Made by a program: the position numbers and the translations under genes. The notes under the pieces were generated by a model, which was not told the origin of the DNA, made no database searches, and was given only the letters and a program-made list of their open reading frames with translations. Positions 35,312 through 46,390 of a stretch of DNA of 64,000 nucleotides are shown one piece after another. The first letter of the stretch is position 1. Each line of letters begins with the position of its first letter. Source of the stretch: Rossellomorea vietnamensis (GTDB lineage Bacteria; Bacillota; Bacilli; Bacillales; Bacillaceae_B); NCBI RefSeq assembly GCF_008180615.1, contig NZ_VTEH01000014.1, forward strand, positions 130,294-194,293. The letters are read 5' to 3'.

Positions 35312-38143
35312 TTATCTTGTCAACGCTTCACTGATGATTCTGGATTGCTCTTTTTTATGGACGATCGGCTCGCCTTCTGCCGGGCTTGAACGCCTTCTGC
35401 GGCCGGCGTACTTGACAGTTACACCTTCAGGCGCTATATCACGCAAGCGTGATTCCGCAAAAGTCCAGCCTCCCATGTTCTTAGGCTCTTCCTGAACCCA
35501 AAGCAGTTCATTCAGATTAGGATACCTTTTCATGATTTCTGTAATATCCGACTTCGGGAATGGATACAATTCTTCCACACGAAGAATGTGAACCCAATCC
35601 AAACCTTCTTTCCCCTTCAGGTTTTCTTCAAGGTCGATGGCCATTTTTCCGCTGGTAAGGACAATTCGTTCCACCTTTTCAGCGTTGTCCCCCAGCCCTG
35701 GCTGTTCAAGCACTGAATGGAATTGTCCATTGGCAAGTTCTTCGGCTGTTACTGCCGCAAATTGATTCCTCAGCAGGCTTTTAGGTGTCATGATGACAAG
35801 CGGCCTTACCTCTTCTTTTTGAAGGATCGCTGCCTGCCTGCGCAGGATATGGAAATATTGTCCTGCAGTAGAGCAGTTTGCTACTGTCCAGTTAAATTCA
35901 GCGGCACTTTGAAGGAAACGTTCAACTCTTGCGCTGGAATGTTCTGGTCCCTGCCCTTCGTACCCATGAGGCAGAAGCATGACAAGACCTGATTTCTGTC
36001 CCCATTTTGCTCTTCCGGCCGATATAAACTGGTCAAACATCACTTGAGCAGTATTGGCAAAATCACCGAACTGGGCTTCCCACAAGACAAGGGTCTCAGG
36101 AGCAAATACATTGTAACCATATTCGTAACCAACTACAGCCGTTTCCGTCAACGGACTGTTAAACACGGAGAAGGATGCATTCGAATCTTTCAACTGGTGC
36201 AGCGGGATCATTTCCTTGCCCGTTTCATGATCGTGCAGCACTAAGTGGCGCTGTGCAAACGTGCCTCTCTCGGAATCCTGCCCTGTCAGTCTGATTGGCG
36301 TTCCTTCTTTAAGAATTGTCGCAAATGCAAGCGTTTCCGCATGCGCCCAATCAATTTTCCCCTTTCCTGCAAAAACGCCTCCGCGTCTTTGAAGGATCTT
36401 CTCCAGTTTCTTGAATGGGGTAAATCCTTCCGGCCATTGAAGCAGCTCGTCATTCAATCCTCTGAGCTGGTCAAAATCAACACTGGTGTCGATTTTCGGG
36501 AAGCCGTTCGTCACGTCTTCCGGCGGATTCATCACGATATCAGGGTTTTCATCTTTTGTCGGCACTTTTTCATATGCCGCTTTCAGTGTATCTTCAATAT
36601 CCTTCTCCATCTTAGCCGCCTCTTCCTGGGTCACAATACCTTCTGAGATCAGCCTTTCTTCATAAATCTTGCGTGGAGTTGGATGATTTGTAATTCTGTT
36701 ATACATCACAGGGTTCGTCACCATTGGTTCATCCATTTCGTTATGCCCGAAGCGTCTGTATCCAATTAAATCAATCACGAAGTCCTTACTGAATTTATTG
36801 CGATATTCATAGGCTAACACAGCAGCAGCGAGACAAGCTTCAGGATCATCTGCATTAACGTGGACAATCGGGACCTCAAATCCTTTGGCTGTATCAGATG
36901 CATACTTGGTCGAACGTGAGTCATAGCTTTCTGTCGTGAATCCTATCATATTATTTGCAATAAGGTGAATGGATCCGCCGGTATTGAAGCCCCGCAGCCC
37001 GCTCATATTGAACGTCTCTGCCACCACTCCTTCACCTGGGAAAGCAGCATCTCCATGAATCATGATCGCGTAGGACGTTTCAGGATTCTGTTTCGGGGAG
37101 CCTTTTAGTTCTCTTTCTTCTTGTGCAGCTCTTGTATATCCAGCCACAATCGGGCTGACAACTTCCAAATGACTTGGATTGTTGGCAAGTGTTACTCTTG
37201 CTCTTGCTGTATCACTCACTCCGATTTTACGGTCGGCACCCAAATGATATTTTACATCACCCGTCCAGCCGTAAGTAATTCCGATTGATCCTTCTGAAGG
37301 AATCAAGTCCTTGCTTGGTGCGTGCTGAAACTCAGCAAAGATCATTTCATACGGCTTGCCGATCACATGGGCTAGTACGTTCAGGCGTCCACGGTGAGCC
37401 ATCCCGATATTTATCGTTCTTGCACCATTTTCAACAGAATAGCGGACAAGTTCGTCAAGTAAAGGAACCATGTTATCAAGGCCTTCAATGGAAAAACGCT
37501 TTTGTCCGACAAAAGTGCGGTGAATGTACTTCTCAAAACCTTCCACTTCGGAAAGGCGCTTCAAGAGGGCAAGTTTCTGCTCCTTGTTTGATTTTGTCAA
37601 AACGGATCCAGACTCTATCTTTTCTTTCAGCCAGCTTTTTTCTTCCATTTCATGTACATGAGCAATTTCATAAGCCAGCTTGCTTGTGTACACCTTTTTC
37701 AAATGGTTGATTGCATCAAGCCCGTTCCGTACCTCTGAAGGTGCTTGAGGGCAGATGAATTCAACCGGGATCCCCTTAAGGTCTTCTTCAGTCAAATTGT
37801 ATTCTTGCAAATCAATTCTTCTTGTGTCCTTTTCACGGTCATTCAATGGGTAGATATCCGCGGCAAGATGTCCATATGTACGAATATTGTCAGCAAGATT
37901 GACCGCGGCGACAATTTTCCCCAAATCTTGGTTTCCAGCTGGAAGAGAGGTTACAGGAGATGATTGTCCTGCTTCTCTTTCGACTGCTGCCGGCGGCCCC
38001 CATTGATCAAAAAGTTCTTTCAGTTCAGGGTCGATTTCTTCCGGATTTTCCTGATATACCTCATACACTTCCATTATATAACCGAGGTTTGGGCCATAAA
38101 AACTTTCCCATGGTCCTGCCTGGTTTGTTGATTGTCTTTTCAC
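35312..38143 (-). CDS. odhA: 2-oxoglutarate dehydrogenase E1 component
   Basis: A 943-residue thiamine diphosphate enzyme decarboxylating 2-oxoglutarate. Motifs: [34 protein letters not shown] (diphosphate/Mg site), [17 protein letters not shown], and C-terminal transketolase-like blocks [29 protein letters not shown] (read here as [10 protein letters not shown]). The start is a GTG with GGAGG and a TTTTTCAAA spacer. The upstream region holds a small palindrome (38197-38218) and a possible cre site (38230-38243), fitting carbon-catabolite control known for B. subtilis odhAB. Confidence 0.96.
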   Translation of the reverse strand: MKRQSTNQAGPWESFYGPNLGYIMEVYEVYQENPEEIDPELKELFDQWGPPAAVEREAGQSSPVTSLPAGNQDLGKIVAAVNLADNIRTYGHLAADIYPLNDREKDTRRIDLQEYNLTEEDLKGIPVEFICPQAPSEVRNGLDAINHLKKVYTSKLAYEIAHVHEMEEKSWLKEKIESGSVLTKSNKEQKLALLKRLSEVEGFEKYIHRTFVGQKRFSIEGLDNMVPLLDELVRYSVENGARTINIGMAHRGRLNVLAHVIGKPYEMIFAEFQHAPSKDLIPSEGSIGITYGWTGDVKYHLGADRKIGVSDTARARVTLANNPSHLEVVSPIVAGYTRAAQEERELKGSPKQNPETSYAIMIHGDAAFPGEGVVAETFNMSGLRGFNTGGSIHLIANNMIGFTTESYDSRSTKYASDTAKGFEVPIVHVNADDPEACLAAAVLAYEYRNKFSKDFVIDLIGYRRFGHNEMDEPMVTNPVMYNRITNHPTPRKIYEERLISEGIVTQEEAAKMEKDIEDTLKAAYEKVPTKDENPDIVMNPPEDVTNGFPKIDTSVDFDQLRGLNDELLQWPEGFTPFKKLEKILQRRGGVFAGKGKIDWAHAETLAFATILKEGTPIRLTGQDSERGTFAQRHLVLHDHETGKEMIPLHQLKDSNASFSVFNSPLTETAVVGYEYGYNVFAPETLVLWEAQFGDFANTAQVMFDQFISAGRAKWGQKSGLVMLLPHGYEGQGPEHSSARVERFLQSAAEFNWTVANCSTAGQYFHILRRQAAILQKEEVRPLVIMTPKSLLRNQFAAVTAEELANGQFHSVLEQPGLGDNAEKVERIVLTSGKMAIDLEENLKGKEGLDWVHILRVEELYPFPKSDITEIMKRYPNLNELLWVQEEPKNMGGWTFAESRLRDIAPEGVTVKYAGRRRRSSPAEGEPIVHKKEQSRIISEALTR

Positions 38144-38196
38144 TTTGAAAAACCTCCAACCATTTCGCCATTCTAAATTTTTAATTACATTATTGG

Positions 38197-38218
38197 AATA
38201 CTATGTAAGTATAGTATT
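38197..38218. promoter_or_regulatory. Palindrome in the odhA promoter region
   Basis: AATACTAT-GTAAGT-ATAGTATT: perfect 8-bp arms, about 55 bp upstream of the odhA start, overlapping possible -10 sequences. An operator candidate only. Confidence 0.4.
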
Positions 38219-38229
38219 TTAAAAGAAAT

Positions 38230-38243
38230 ATAAAACGCTTACA
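38230..38243. promoter_or_regulatory. Possible cre (catabolite response) site upstream of odhA
   Basis: ATAAAACGCTTACA matches TGAAAACGCTTACA at 12 of 14 positions, including the central CG. CcpA control of odhAB is documented in B. subtilis; activity here is inference. Confidence 0.4.
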
Positions 38244-39001
38244 GCAACATTTTATCACTCTGAAGTAAAGAGATAAAGCATTTGTGACAAAATCTTTAAA
38301 ATTTCGCCAACTTTTCGAAATAGTGTATAACCGGTAAAATTATCCACTGTTTGTTCAATTGGTATAGTATTTAGATTATTCTGAAATAGTAAAATGCAAT
38401 GAGTTATCTTTTGAAGCCCATCTCTGTCCAACATTACCATTTTTCATAAACCATCTTACTACTGTTACCTAAAAAAACCAAATATTTTTTTTGATTTTAT
38501 TCACTTTTTCGTATATTTTTTTAATATCCCTCTAAACAGGGATTCCTTGCCCATTTTTCTCTTCTTATTTAACACCGCTCCTTTCCTGAAATCGAGGTAT
38601 TGTCTCCCTATTTTTCTTATCCCTTCTTGCCGGAAAGTCAAACATGAACCAAAAGCGGAAGCACCTTGTCCAGACCCGACAGGCAAATGTTCTCAAGAGA
38701 AAAAAGGCGGTCTTTCCTTTTATTTTCTTGGGGTTATTTAACCCCGAGGGGCTAAATCCGTTCCAGCGGGTTTGGACCATCAAGCGCTGAAGCAATTTAA
38801 AGGATATTCATTTTGCAATCTCCTGGGCAGTGAGGATTTCGAAATCATCTGAGAACTGATGGGCATCCGCCTGCATATGATGTAGGAGAGTATCTCATTC
38901 ACTTACCTATAGTGCTTTTGATTAATACCTTTCATATAAAAGATTTCATTCCTGCTATCCTCCGTTCAAATAATTTTAGAATACTGAAGAGGTGATAAGA
39001 C

Positions 39002-39511
39002 ATGTTTCCCTGGAACTCATTTTTTCCACTAAACAAGAATATGAAAGAAATGATGAAAAGTATGAATCCCCAGGACGTTGATCAGTATGTTAAGGGGGTA
39101 ATGAAGCAAATGTTCCCGAGTGACTGGCAAGGGACACAAGATCCGGGTGACTTTATGAAGAATATGAATAATATGATGAGCGGAGGCCGGAATGATTCTG
39201 AGAAAACAAATACTCCGCATGAAAGTGCCGAGAAAATACCGGTGAATATATTTGAGGCCCTTGAGAGCATTTATATCCAAATAAAGATACAGGATGAAGA
39301 CCTGGTCAAAAGCATGAAAGTGTTTCATACTTCCAATCAAGCCATCTTAGAGAATATCCCTTCCGCTGGAGAGCGGCAGGTGATCACTCTTCCTTGCCTT
39401 GTTAAAAAGAAGGGGTCTTCCGCACAATACAAAGATGGTATTCTTGAGATTAAAATCCCTAAAAGCATAGACCTTCAATATACAGAGATAGATGTTTCTG
39501 AACGAAAATAA
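39002..39511 (+). CDS. GerT-like spore protein (small heat-shock fold)
   Basis: A 169-residue soluble protein beginning MFPWNSFFPLNKNMKEMMK. The first half (PQDVDQYVKGVMKQMFPSDW, then a Met/Asn-rich linker) and the second half (IPVNIFEALESIYIQIKIQ, ITLPCLVKKKGSSAQYKDGILEIKIPK) follow B. subtilis GerT, an Hsp20-like coat protein affecting germination: the VLPCLVKRKGT...KEGILEV pattern is close. The ribosome binding site is AGAGGTGATAAGAC. It lies alone upstream of a decayed acetyltransferase. Family membership is from recall of the GerT sequence. Confidence 0.62.
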   Translation: MFPWNSFFPLNKNMKEMMKSMNPQDVDQYVKGVMKQMFPSDWQGTQDPGDFMKNMNNMMSGGRNDSEKTNTPHESAEKIPVNIFEALESIYIQIKIQDEDLVKSMKVFHTSNQAILENIPSAGERQVITLPCLVKKKGSSAQYKDGILEIKIPKSIDLQYTEIDVSERK

Positions 39512-39585
39512 AACCACCTTCAAATTGGCTTATTCCTTAAGACTTTAAAATCATAAGAAAAAAGGCTGAGGAAAGGAAGAAAAAG

Positions 39586-40039
39586 ATGAAAGAGTTTAGA
39601 ATGGAGACAGACAATGACCATGAAGCCGTCCAAAGACTCAATGGGTCTGGCTTTCGGCCTGTATGAAGAGAAACTGATAGATTGCATCAGAAGTTCAGAA
39701 TAGTTTGTCCCACTGCTATCTCTATGTGCAGTCAGCAATAAAGGGACCGTTGTCGGACACCTGCTTATGAGCGCAGTATTGATTGATGGCGGCAGGGAAT
39801 ACTTTTCCATCCTGGCAAGCTTGTCAGGGAGGCCCTTGAAAAGGGGGAAATACAGGGCACTGGGGCATGCTGTCGTATTGGGCCATCCTAACTATTATCC
39901 CCGGTTTGGATTTAAAGCAGCTTCGTCATAATAAATCCCCTCTCCTTTTACATTTACGGATGAGGATTTGATGGCCATTGAGTTCAAGCCTGGTCCCCGG
40001 AAGGAATGCGGGGAACAGTCAGATACCCTCCTTTTTTGA
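39586..40039 (+). pseudogene. Decayed GNAT N-acetyltransferase (YhbS-like)
   Basis: A normal start (GAAAGGAAGAAAAAGATG) opens MKEFRMETDNDHEAVQRLN but meets a stop after 26 codons. Further fragments in other frames are recognisable: ALGHAVVLGHPNYYPRFGFKAAS (39859-39930) and, later, EDLMAIEFKPG near 39962-39994, which are in the order of the YhbS-type acetyltransferases (which carry GHPxYYPRFGF and DAFMALEL-like motifs). Several frameshifts and stops separate them, so no full protein can be made. Nothing else was seen from here to the MFS gene. Confidence 0.8.
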
Positions 40040-40459
40040 TTCCATTACATAGAATGAACATTTGAACATAGAGTGTTTCACCAGTAGTTTAAGCGGGGTC
40101 CATATGCAGAAACTTTTCGTCCAGGATCTGCAGCGGGGAAAATCCCAAGCTTCGATTTTCCATGGAAATTCTGCCTTTTATATTTGAAAAGGAAATCTAA
40201 TATTTAAATCAAAATATGGCAGCCGGATCTCCTCGATATGCAGCTTTTATCTTTCCTTATGACAATGGAAGACAGATCTAGTCATTAAACGCGGTTGGAC
40301 AAGGATGCCGCTTACAGAATGGCTTGTTTCATTTTTCTTATTGCTCTTTCGCGAGCTGCTATTTAAGTATCCAAAAAATGACTTCTTGCCATTGAATGAA
40401 TTCCTTTTTTTTGAAGACAATAAACGAAGTGAACGAATTTGTCTTTTGGAGGATCGACT

Positions 40460-41683
40460 ATGGAACAAAAAAAGAAATGGGACTTATTTGCTCTCTCTTC
40501 AATTCCGCTTGTAATGACACTTGGCAACTCCATGCTGATTCCTGTTCTTCCGACCATGGAGAAAAAGCTTGGAATCACCGGCTTTCAATCCAGCATGATC
40601 ATTACAGTATATTCTCTTGTAGCTATTCTTTTGATTCCCATTGCAGGGTATCTATCTGACCGATTCGGCCGAAAAAAGATTATTATCCCAAGCCTTATTA
40701 TTGCAGGGATAGGTGGAATCATTTCCGGATGGGCTTCTTGGCAAATGAAAGATGGCTATTGGATTGTACTGCTGGGGCGCTTTGTCCAAGGCATCGGGGC
40801 TGCTGGTGCTTTCCCGGTTGTTATCCCTACTGTAGGCGATATGTTCGAGGATGAAACAGAAGTGACAAAAGGATTGGGGTTGATAGAAACCTCTAATACC
40901 TTCGGAAAGGTACTCAGTCCTGTTCTAGGGTCACTGCTTGCAGCTTGGATCTGGTTTATTCCGTTCTTCTCAATTCCCCTATTTTCGATTATTGCGATTC
41001 TGTTAATGTTCTTCTTGGTAAAAGTTCCGAAGAAGGAGAAAAAGGATGAAAAAACTCAGACAATAAAGGAGTTTACTAAAGAAATTAAAGAAATCCTAGG
41101 CAAGGAAGGGAAATGGCTTTCCGCTATCTTTGTCATTGGGATCGTCTCCATGTTCATTCTTTTTGGCTTTTTATTCTTTTTATCAAATGTATTGGAAACC
41201 AAATACAAAATCGATGGTGTCCTTAAAGGGCTTTACCTCGCAATGCCTCTGTTATTTTTATGTGCAACCTCCTTCCTGACTGGGAAGTTCATTGGAAAAA
41301 ACAGGACAATGATGAAATGGGCGATTGTAGCCGGAATGTTACTGGGAGCTGGAGCTCAAGTACCGATTTTTTTTACAGAGGGAAAATGGATGCTTCTGAT
41401 ATTCCTCTCGTTAGCCAGTATTGGCATCGGTGCAGCATTGCCTTGTTTAGATGCACTTATAACAGAGGGTATCGAAAAAGAGCACAGAGGCACAATAACG
41501 TCCATCTACAGCAGCATGAGGTTTATCGGGGTGGCAGCAGGCCCTCCCATTGTCGCTTTGCTTTCAAAGGGAGTTACTTTCATGATTCTAATCGGCATTA
41601 GTGCCGTTTCAGCATTCTTTGCCTTGTGGTTGATCAAACCTGAACCCCAGGAAGAGGGAAAGATGCAGCCAAAAATTACGTAG
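40460..41683 (+). CDS. MFS transporter, drug:H+ antiporter type
   Basis: A 407-residue major facilitator with 12 predicted membrane segments and a basic central loop (KKEKKDEKTQTIKEFTKEIKE, about 190-215). Motif A is GYLSDRFGRKKI near residue 62 and a QGIGAAGAFPVVIPTVGDMF block follows near 108, resembling TetA/Bmr-like multidrug exporters (YfmO/YitG type). The start at 40460 has GGAGG 7 nt upstream. Substrate is unknown. Monocistronic with a terminator at 41776. Confidence 0.85.
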   Translation: MEQKKKWDLFALSSIPLVMTLGNSMLIPVLPTMEKKLGITGFQSSMIITVYSLVAILLIPIAGYLSDRFGRKKIIIPSLIIAGIGGIISGWASWQMKDGYWIVLLGRFVQGIGAAGAFPVVIPTVGDMFEDETEVTKGLGLIETSNTFGKVLSPVLGSLLAAWIWFIPFFSIPLFSIIAILLMFFLVKVPKKEKKDEKTQTIKEFTKEIKEILGKEGKWLSAIFVIGIVSMFILFGFLFFLSNVLETKYKIDGVLKGLYLAMPLLFLCATSFLTGKFIGKNRTMMKWAIVAGMLLGAGAQVPIFFTEGKWMLLIFLSLASIGIGAALPCLDALITEGIEKEHRGTITSIYSSMRFIGVAAGPPIVALLSKGVTFMILIGISAVSAFFALWLIKPEPQEEGKMQPKIT

Positions 41684-41775
41684 GTTTATTGAATGGATAG
41701 ACTCACAGCCTGTTCTGACTTTAACGGTCAAAAGAGGCTGGCAAGTGGTTTGCTATTTATACCAAGGTTAAAATA

Positions 41776-41814
41776 AAAATACCTGGCTCAAATCTCGACT
41801 CTTGAGCCAGGTAC
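41776..41814 (+). terminator. Terminator after the MFS gene
   Basis: TACCTGGCTCAA...TTGAGCCAGGTA, with A-rich and T-rich flanks; bidirectional, perhaps also ending trpA transcripts read through from the other side. Confidence 0.75.
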
Positions 41815-41849
41815 TTTCTGTGTTTCCTCCTATATTGATGCTTAGGGGT

Positions 41850-41935
41850 CTCACTGTTTGTTACCAGGTAATCCAGTGAATTATGGTGCTTATTTCGGAA
41901 TTTGCATCAACAACTAGCCACAAAGTTTATAGAGT
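41850..41935 (+). mobile_element. MITE-like element, degenerate right half
   Basis: TACCAGGTAATCCAGTGAAT and CTAGCCACAAAGTTTA align with the corresponding parts of copy 3 (ACCAGGTAATTCCGATGAGT and TAGCAACAATGTTTA). Neither end is intact. Confidence 0.4.
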
Positions 41936-41963
41936 AATTACAAAAGTATCGAAATTTGTTTTT

Positions 41964-42755
41964 TCAAGAGACCGAAGTTTTTACGTCCGCCGCTTTAATG
42001 AGTTCTTTTATTTCCTCTAATTTGTTCTCCTGTAGAAGCTGAATGATTCTGCTTCCCACCACGACCCCATCGGTTATTTCAAGGAAATTCCGGACATGTT
42101 CTGGTGTTGAAATCCCAAACCCTGCAAGCACGGGAGCATCGCAGACTTTTTTCAACTCTAAGAGATGGTCTTTCAATGAAGATTGAAACTCTTTGACAGT
42201 TCCAGTAATTCCATTGATTGTTACTGCATACAGAAATCCTTCCGTCGTCTTTGCTATTGTTTTCAGCCTTTCCTTGGAACTGGTCAATGATGCAAGCTGT
42301 ATTAAAGCTATATCCTCTTTCTGTATATGAGGTTTTAAAATCTCTGTATGTTCCAAAGGCAAATCTGGAATAATCAGGCCGTCCACTCCGGCAGCAGTGC
42401 ATTCTTCAGCAAATTTATCCAACCCGAATTGCAGTATAGGATTGAAATAGGTCATGAAGATGATTGGTATGCCGATCTTCCCCCGGCTCTTTTTAAGAGT
42501 TTCAAATATCCCGGTCAAAGTTGTGCCTCCTTGAAGAGCTCTCTTGCCGGCTTCCTGTATGACTGGTCCATCCGCAGCAGGGTCGGAAAAGGGGATGCCG
42601 ATTTCTACGGCAGATGCCCCCGCATTTTCCAGAAACGACACCTGGTCCACCAGGTTTTCCAGCCCCCCGTCTCCAGCCATTAGATACGGGATAAATATTC
42701 CCTGTTCTTCTGTTCTTAATTTTTCCAGTGTTTCTTCAAGAAATTTTTTACCCAT
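41964..42755 (-). CDS. trpA: Tryptophan synthase alpha subunit
   Basis: A 263-residue TIM-barrel enzyme cleaving indole-3-glycerol phosphate to indole. The catalytic Glu and Asp lie in [30 protein letters not shown] and [12 protein letters not shown] form the phosphate site. It is the last gene of the trp operon and overlaps trpB by 8 bp. Confidence 0.97.
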   Translation of the reverse strand: MGKKFLEETLEKLRTEEQGIFIPYLMAGDGGLENLVDQVSFLENAGASAVEIGIPFSDPAADGPVIQEAGKRALQGGTTLTGIFETLKKSRGKIGIPIIFMTYFNPILQFGLDKFAEECTAAGVDGLIIPDLPLEHTEILKPHIQKEDIALIQLASLTSSKERLKTIAKTTEGFLYAVTINGITGTVKEFQSSLKDHLLELKKVCDAPVLAGFGISTPEHVRNFLEITDGVVVGSRIIQLLQENKLEEIKELIKAADVKTSVS

Positions 42756-43950
42756 TGTGGTTCCCTCCTATTCTCGATTTAACAGTTTCTACATCTTTAT
42801 CGCCTCTCCCTGATAAGCAGATGACAATGCTTTCCTCCGGACTCATCCCGGACGCCAGTTTAACTCCGTAAGCAACAGCATGAGAGGACTCTAGTGCAGG
42901 GATAATCCCTTCTTCTATTGAGAGCATCTTGAATGCATCGAGAGCCTCCTGGTCACTCACCGCCGTATATGTCACACGGTTGATGTCTTTTAAATGGCTG
43001 TGCTCGGGGCCTACACCTGGGTAATCAAGACCTGCAGAGATGGAGTGGGCCTCCTGGATTTGTCCATGTTCATCCTGAAGGACATACATCATAGCTCCAT
43101 GAAGGACACCAGATGATCCCTTTGTCATGGTCGCTGCATGTTTATCCGTATGGACTCCGGCACCTGCTGCTTCCACTCCAAAGAGCTTGACCTCTTTATC
43201 CTCTATAAAAGGGTAAAACATTCCCATCGCATTGCTTCCACCACCTACACAGGCAACCACTGCCTGGGGAAGAGCGTTTTCTTTCTCCGTGAATTGGACT
43301 TTTGTTTCCTTACCGATCACGCTTTGAAAATCCCGTACCATCTTAGGGAAAGGATGCGGCCCCAAGACAGACCCGATGATATAGTGAGTATCCCCGACAT
43401 GTGAAACCCAATAGCGCATGGCTTCGTTTACAGCATCCTTCAACGTTGCACTTCCCTGCTTGACGCTGATGACCTCCGCCCCGAGAAGTTCCATCCGGAA
43501 AACATTCAGTTTCTGGCGTTGTATATCTTCTTCACCCATGAAAATGACACATTCAAGATTCAGCAGTGCACAGACCGTCGCTGTTGCAACACCATGCTGT
43601 CCCGCACCGGTTTCAGCAACAATTTTCCTCTTGCCCATCCTGATGGCGAGCAGCGCCTGGCCGATTGTGTTATTGATTTTATGTGCTCCCGTATGGTTCA
43701 GATCTTCCCTTTTCAGATAAATTTTTGCCCCTCCTGCATGTTCTGTGAGATTAGAAGCCAAATAAAGCGGCGTTTCTCTTCCTATATAAACTTTTAAATA
43801 ATACTGTAGCTCTTTCTGAAAGTTTTCATCCCTGATTGCTTCTTCATACGCGTGATCCAGTTCCTGAACTGCTCCCATGAGGGTTTCTGAAACAAACTGT
43901 CCTCCAAATCGACCGAAAAGACCTTTTTGGTCCGGCTGTGCATAAATCAT
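42748..43950 (-). CDS. trpB: Tryptophan synthase beta subunit
   Basis: A 400-residue PLP enzyme joining indole and serine. The PLP lysine is in [15 protein letters not shown], and [17 protein letters not shown] provides the glycine-rich phosphate loop. The length suits TrpB1, the partner of TrpA. The start overlaps trpF's stop by 4 bp (ATGA). Confidence 0.97.
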   Translation of the reverse strand: MIYAQPDQKGLFGRFGGQFVSETLMGAVQELDHAYEEAIRDENFQKELQYYLKVYIGRETPLYLASNLTEHAGGAKIYLKREDLNHTGAHKINNTIGQALLAIRMGKRKIVAETGAGQHGVATATVCALLNLECVIFMGEEDIQRQKLNVFRMELLGAEVISVKQGSATLKDAVNEAMRYWVSHVGDTHYIIGSVLGPHPFPKMVRDFQSVIGKETKVQFTEKENALPQAVVACVGGGSNAMGMFYPFIEDKEVKLFGVEAAGAGVHTDKHAATMTKGSSGVLHGAMMYVLQDEHGQIQEAHSISAGLDYPGVGPEHSHLKDINRVTYTAVSDQEALDAFKMLSIEEGIIPALESSHAVAYGVKLASGMSPEESIVICLSGRGDKDVETVKSRIGGNHNG

Positions 43951-44576
43951 TTTATTTCCTCCTTCTTAGTGGTTATGTCTTTTGCTTTGTTTAAGAACTC
44001 AACCATTTTTCTTATATCTTTCGTTCCTTCGGTTTCCACGCCGCTTGATACATCAACCATAAAAGGGTTTACTTCCTCTATCGCTGCATCAATATTACCT
44101 GCTGTCAATCCTCCTGCAAGGATGATGTGGTGAGGAATGGAAAGATCTTTCAGATAGGACCAGTCGAAAGTCAAACCACTCCCCCCTTTTCCTGCTCCAT
44201 GGCCGCTGTCCACCAGCACCAAGCTCCCAGGGTACCTTTCTATTCCTGCTAAATCAGTTTCCTTTTTAATCGATATCGCTTTATATACAGGAACTGCGAG
44301 TGATTCCATAAATTCCGGAGTCTCGCTTCCATGTAATTGAACATAGTCCAGGCCTGCAGTCTCCGCTGTTTCTTCTATTTCTTTTTTGGTTGCATCGACA
44401 AACACACCAATTTTCAGAACAGATGCAGGAATGATCTCTCCAATTTTTTTTGCCGTTTCAGAAGAAATCCTTCTCCTGCTTTCTGCGAATATGAACCCTA
44501 CTGCATCCACCCCGGCGTGAACGGCCGCTTCAGCATGTTCGACTGTCATAATTCCGCAAATCTTAACCTTAACCAA
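43947..44576 (-). CDS. trpF: Phosphoribosylanthranilate isomerase
   Basis: A 209-residue TIM barrel. The catalytic Cys is in [11 protein letters not shown] and the Asp in LLVDSG-like [28 protein letters not shown] and [10 protein letters not shown] are family blocks. It overlaps trpC by 8 bp and trpB by 4 bp. Confidence 0.96.
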   Translation of the reverse strand: MVKVKICGIMTVEHAEAAVHAGVDAVGFIFAESRRRISSETAKKIGEIIPASVLKIGVFVDATKKEIEETAETAGLDYVQLHGSETPEFMESLAVPVYKAISIKKETDLAGIERYPGSLVLVDSGHGAGKGGSGLTFDWSYLKDLSIPHHIILAGGLTAGNIDAAIEEVNPFMVDVSSGVETEGTKDIRKMVEFLNKAKDITTKKEEIK

Positions 44577-45363
44577 ACCGGACAGCCTCCTTATCTACTG
44601 CAAAGTCTTTAATGGCTTTTTCGGCATTTACACTTCTCATCAAAGACTCTCCTACGAGTATTCCATCCGCACCGGCTTTTGCCGCCCGGATACTGTCACT
44701 TCTTACCTTCATTCCGCTTTCACTGATAATGATCCTGCTTTTATCATTCAACAGAGGTGCCAGACTTTCTGTATGAGAGAGATCAACATCAAAAGTTTTC
44801 AGGTTACGGTTATTGATTCCGATGATAACAGCCTCAATTTTCGCAGCTCTCTCTGCTTCTTCTTTATTATGAACCTCAACAAGCACTTCAAGATCCTGAG
44901 ATAGTGCGTACTCATACAGCTCCTTCAACCGTCGCTGTGTTAAGGCGGCAACAATCAAAAGAATGATGCTGGCTCCGGCATCCTTCGCCCTGTCTATTTG
45001 AATCTCATCTATAAAGAAATCTTTGCATAACAGCGGCAGATCCACTTCCCTTCTCACTCTCTTAAGGTCTTCAATAGAACCTTTGAAAAATTCTTCATCT
45101 GTCAAAACAGAGATGGCAGCCGCTCCTCCGCTTTCATAAATTTTCGCCTGCTGAACAGGATCTACAACAGTGGCAATATCACCTCTTGAAGGCGACGCCC
45201 TCTTTATTTCAGCAATGACTCCCATTGCAGAGGAGGAATGCAGCTTGGTGTAGAGCTTCTGCCCATTATCTCTAAACAAGTTTTCTTTTTTATACCCGAA
45301 CTTTTTCAAACGGGTTACTTCCTGCTTTTTTCTATCGATTATCTTGTCTAAAATATCACTCAT
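44569..45363 (-). CDS. trpC: Indole-3-glycerol phosphate synthase
   Basis: A 264-residue TIM barrel closing the indole ring. The catalytic residues lie in VIAEIKRASPSRGDI (Lys), LCKDFFID (Lys) and VIIGINNRNLKTF, with ISESGMKV later. Starts one base after trpD's stop. Confidence 0.97.
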   Translation of the reverse strand: MSDILDKIIDRKKQEVTRLKKFGYKKENLFRDNGQKLYTKLHSSSAMGVIAEIKRASPSRGDIATVVDPVQQAKIYESGGAAAISVLTDEEFFKGSIEDLKRVRREVDLPLLCKDFFIDEIQIDRAKDAGASIILLIVAALTQRRLKELYEYALSQDLEVLVEVHNKEEAERAAKIEAVIIGINNRNLKTFDVDLSHTESLAPLLNDKSRIIISESGMKVRSDSIRAAKAGADGILVGESLMRSVNAEKAIKDFAVDKEAVRFG

Positions 45364-45364
45364 G

Positions 45365-46390
45365 TCACATAACCTTCTTTCTGACGAGCTGTGAATACGT
45401 TATTGTTTTCTGTAACTTCTCAAAAGCTGCACCGCTTTGTACTGATTCTCTTGCCAATTTGACTCCTTGTGCGGCCGTGGCCGTTTTTCCATTCGCAAAT
45501 AGGGCAATCCCAGCATTGAACAGAACAGTATCTAAATAGGCACCTTCTTTGCCTTTAAGGACCTGGAGAAGTATTTCTGTGTTTTCCATGGCATCACCGC
45601 CCCGTATCTCTTCATTTGAATAGACCGGCAGACCGACTTCCTCAGGTGATAAAGAGAACTCTGTAACCTTTCCATTTTCCAGCAGAACTAAATGGTTCTC
45701 TCCTGCTAAAGAGGCTTCATCCATATATCCTGCGCCATTTAAAACAACTGCCCTTTTTCTTCCCAGTTCATGAAGAACCATTGCCATTTTCTTAAGCATA
45801 TCGCGTCTGTAAACCCCTAAAAGTTGTGTATCGATCGGGACAGGATTGGTGAGTGGTCCAATCATATTGAAAATGGTCGGGATTTTCAGTTCTCCCCTCA
45901 CTTTCATAACCTTCTTCAAACGTGTATGAACATAAGGAGCATACAAGAATGCAAGTCCATTGCTCTCAAGCATTTCTTGAATTTCGGAACTGTCGAAATC
46001 AAGCGATATTCCTAAGTGCTCCAGCACATCAGAGCTTCCGGTTTTACTCGAGACACTTCGGTTGCCATGTTTGGCAACTTTAACTCCCGCTCCCGCCAAA
46101 ACAAAAGCAGTCGTTGTACTGATATTAAAGCTCTGGGATCCATCTCCGCCCGTTCCGCAAATGTCCATAACATCCGACGCAGGAAAAGGCTGAAAGTTTG
46201 CACGCTCACGCAGCAGTTCCACCAGCGCGGATATTTCCTGCACGGTCTCGCCTTTCATTTTCAGAGCGGTCAAGAAAGAGGCTACTTCACTATCGCTGGT
46301 TCCTTCTTGCAGCAGTAAGTCAACTGCCGATTTCATTTCACCCTTTTCAAATGAGGTTCCGTCAAATAATTTTTGTAGAAACTCTTTCAT
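45365..46390 (-). CDS. trpD: Anthranilate phosphoribosyltransferase
   Basis: A 341-residue enzyme transferring the phosphoribosyl group to anthranilate. Motifs: CGTGGDGSQSFNISTTTAF (PRPP site), KHGNRSVSSKTGSSDVLEHLG and FNMIGPLTNP. Its start overlaps the end of trpG by 29 bp. Confidence 0.97.
   Translation of the reverse strand: MKEFLQKLFDGTSFEKGEMKSAVDLLLQEGTSDSEVASFLTALKMKGETVQEISALVELLRERANFQPFPASDVMDICGTGGDGSQSFNISTTTAFVLAGAGVKVAKHGNRSVSSKTGSSDVLEHLGISLDFDSSEIQEMLESNGLAFLYAPYVHTRLKKVMKVRGELKIPTIFNMIGPLTNPVPIDTQLLGVYRRDMLKKMAMVLHELGRKRAVVLNGAGYMDEASLAGENHLVLLENGKVTEFSLSPEEVGLPVYSNEEIRGGDAMENTEILLQVLKGKEGAYLDTVLFNAGIALFANGKTATAAQGVKLARESVQSGAAFEKLQKTITYSQLVRKKVM

Noticed and set aside
38255..38440. 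61-codon minus-strand ORF upstream of odhA
   Set aside because: No binding site and it occupies the odhA regulatory region; likely spurious.
38800..38890. Short minus-strand frame ending HQFSDDFEILTAQEIAK
   Set aside because: Too short and without a binding site; chance or remnant.
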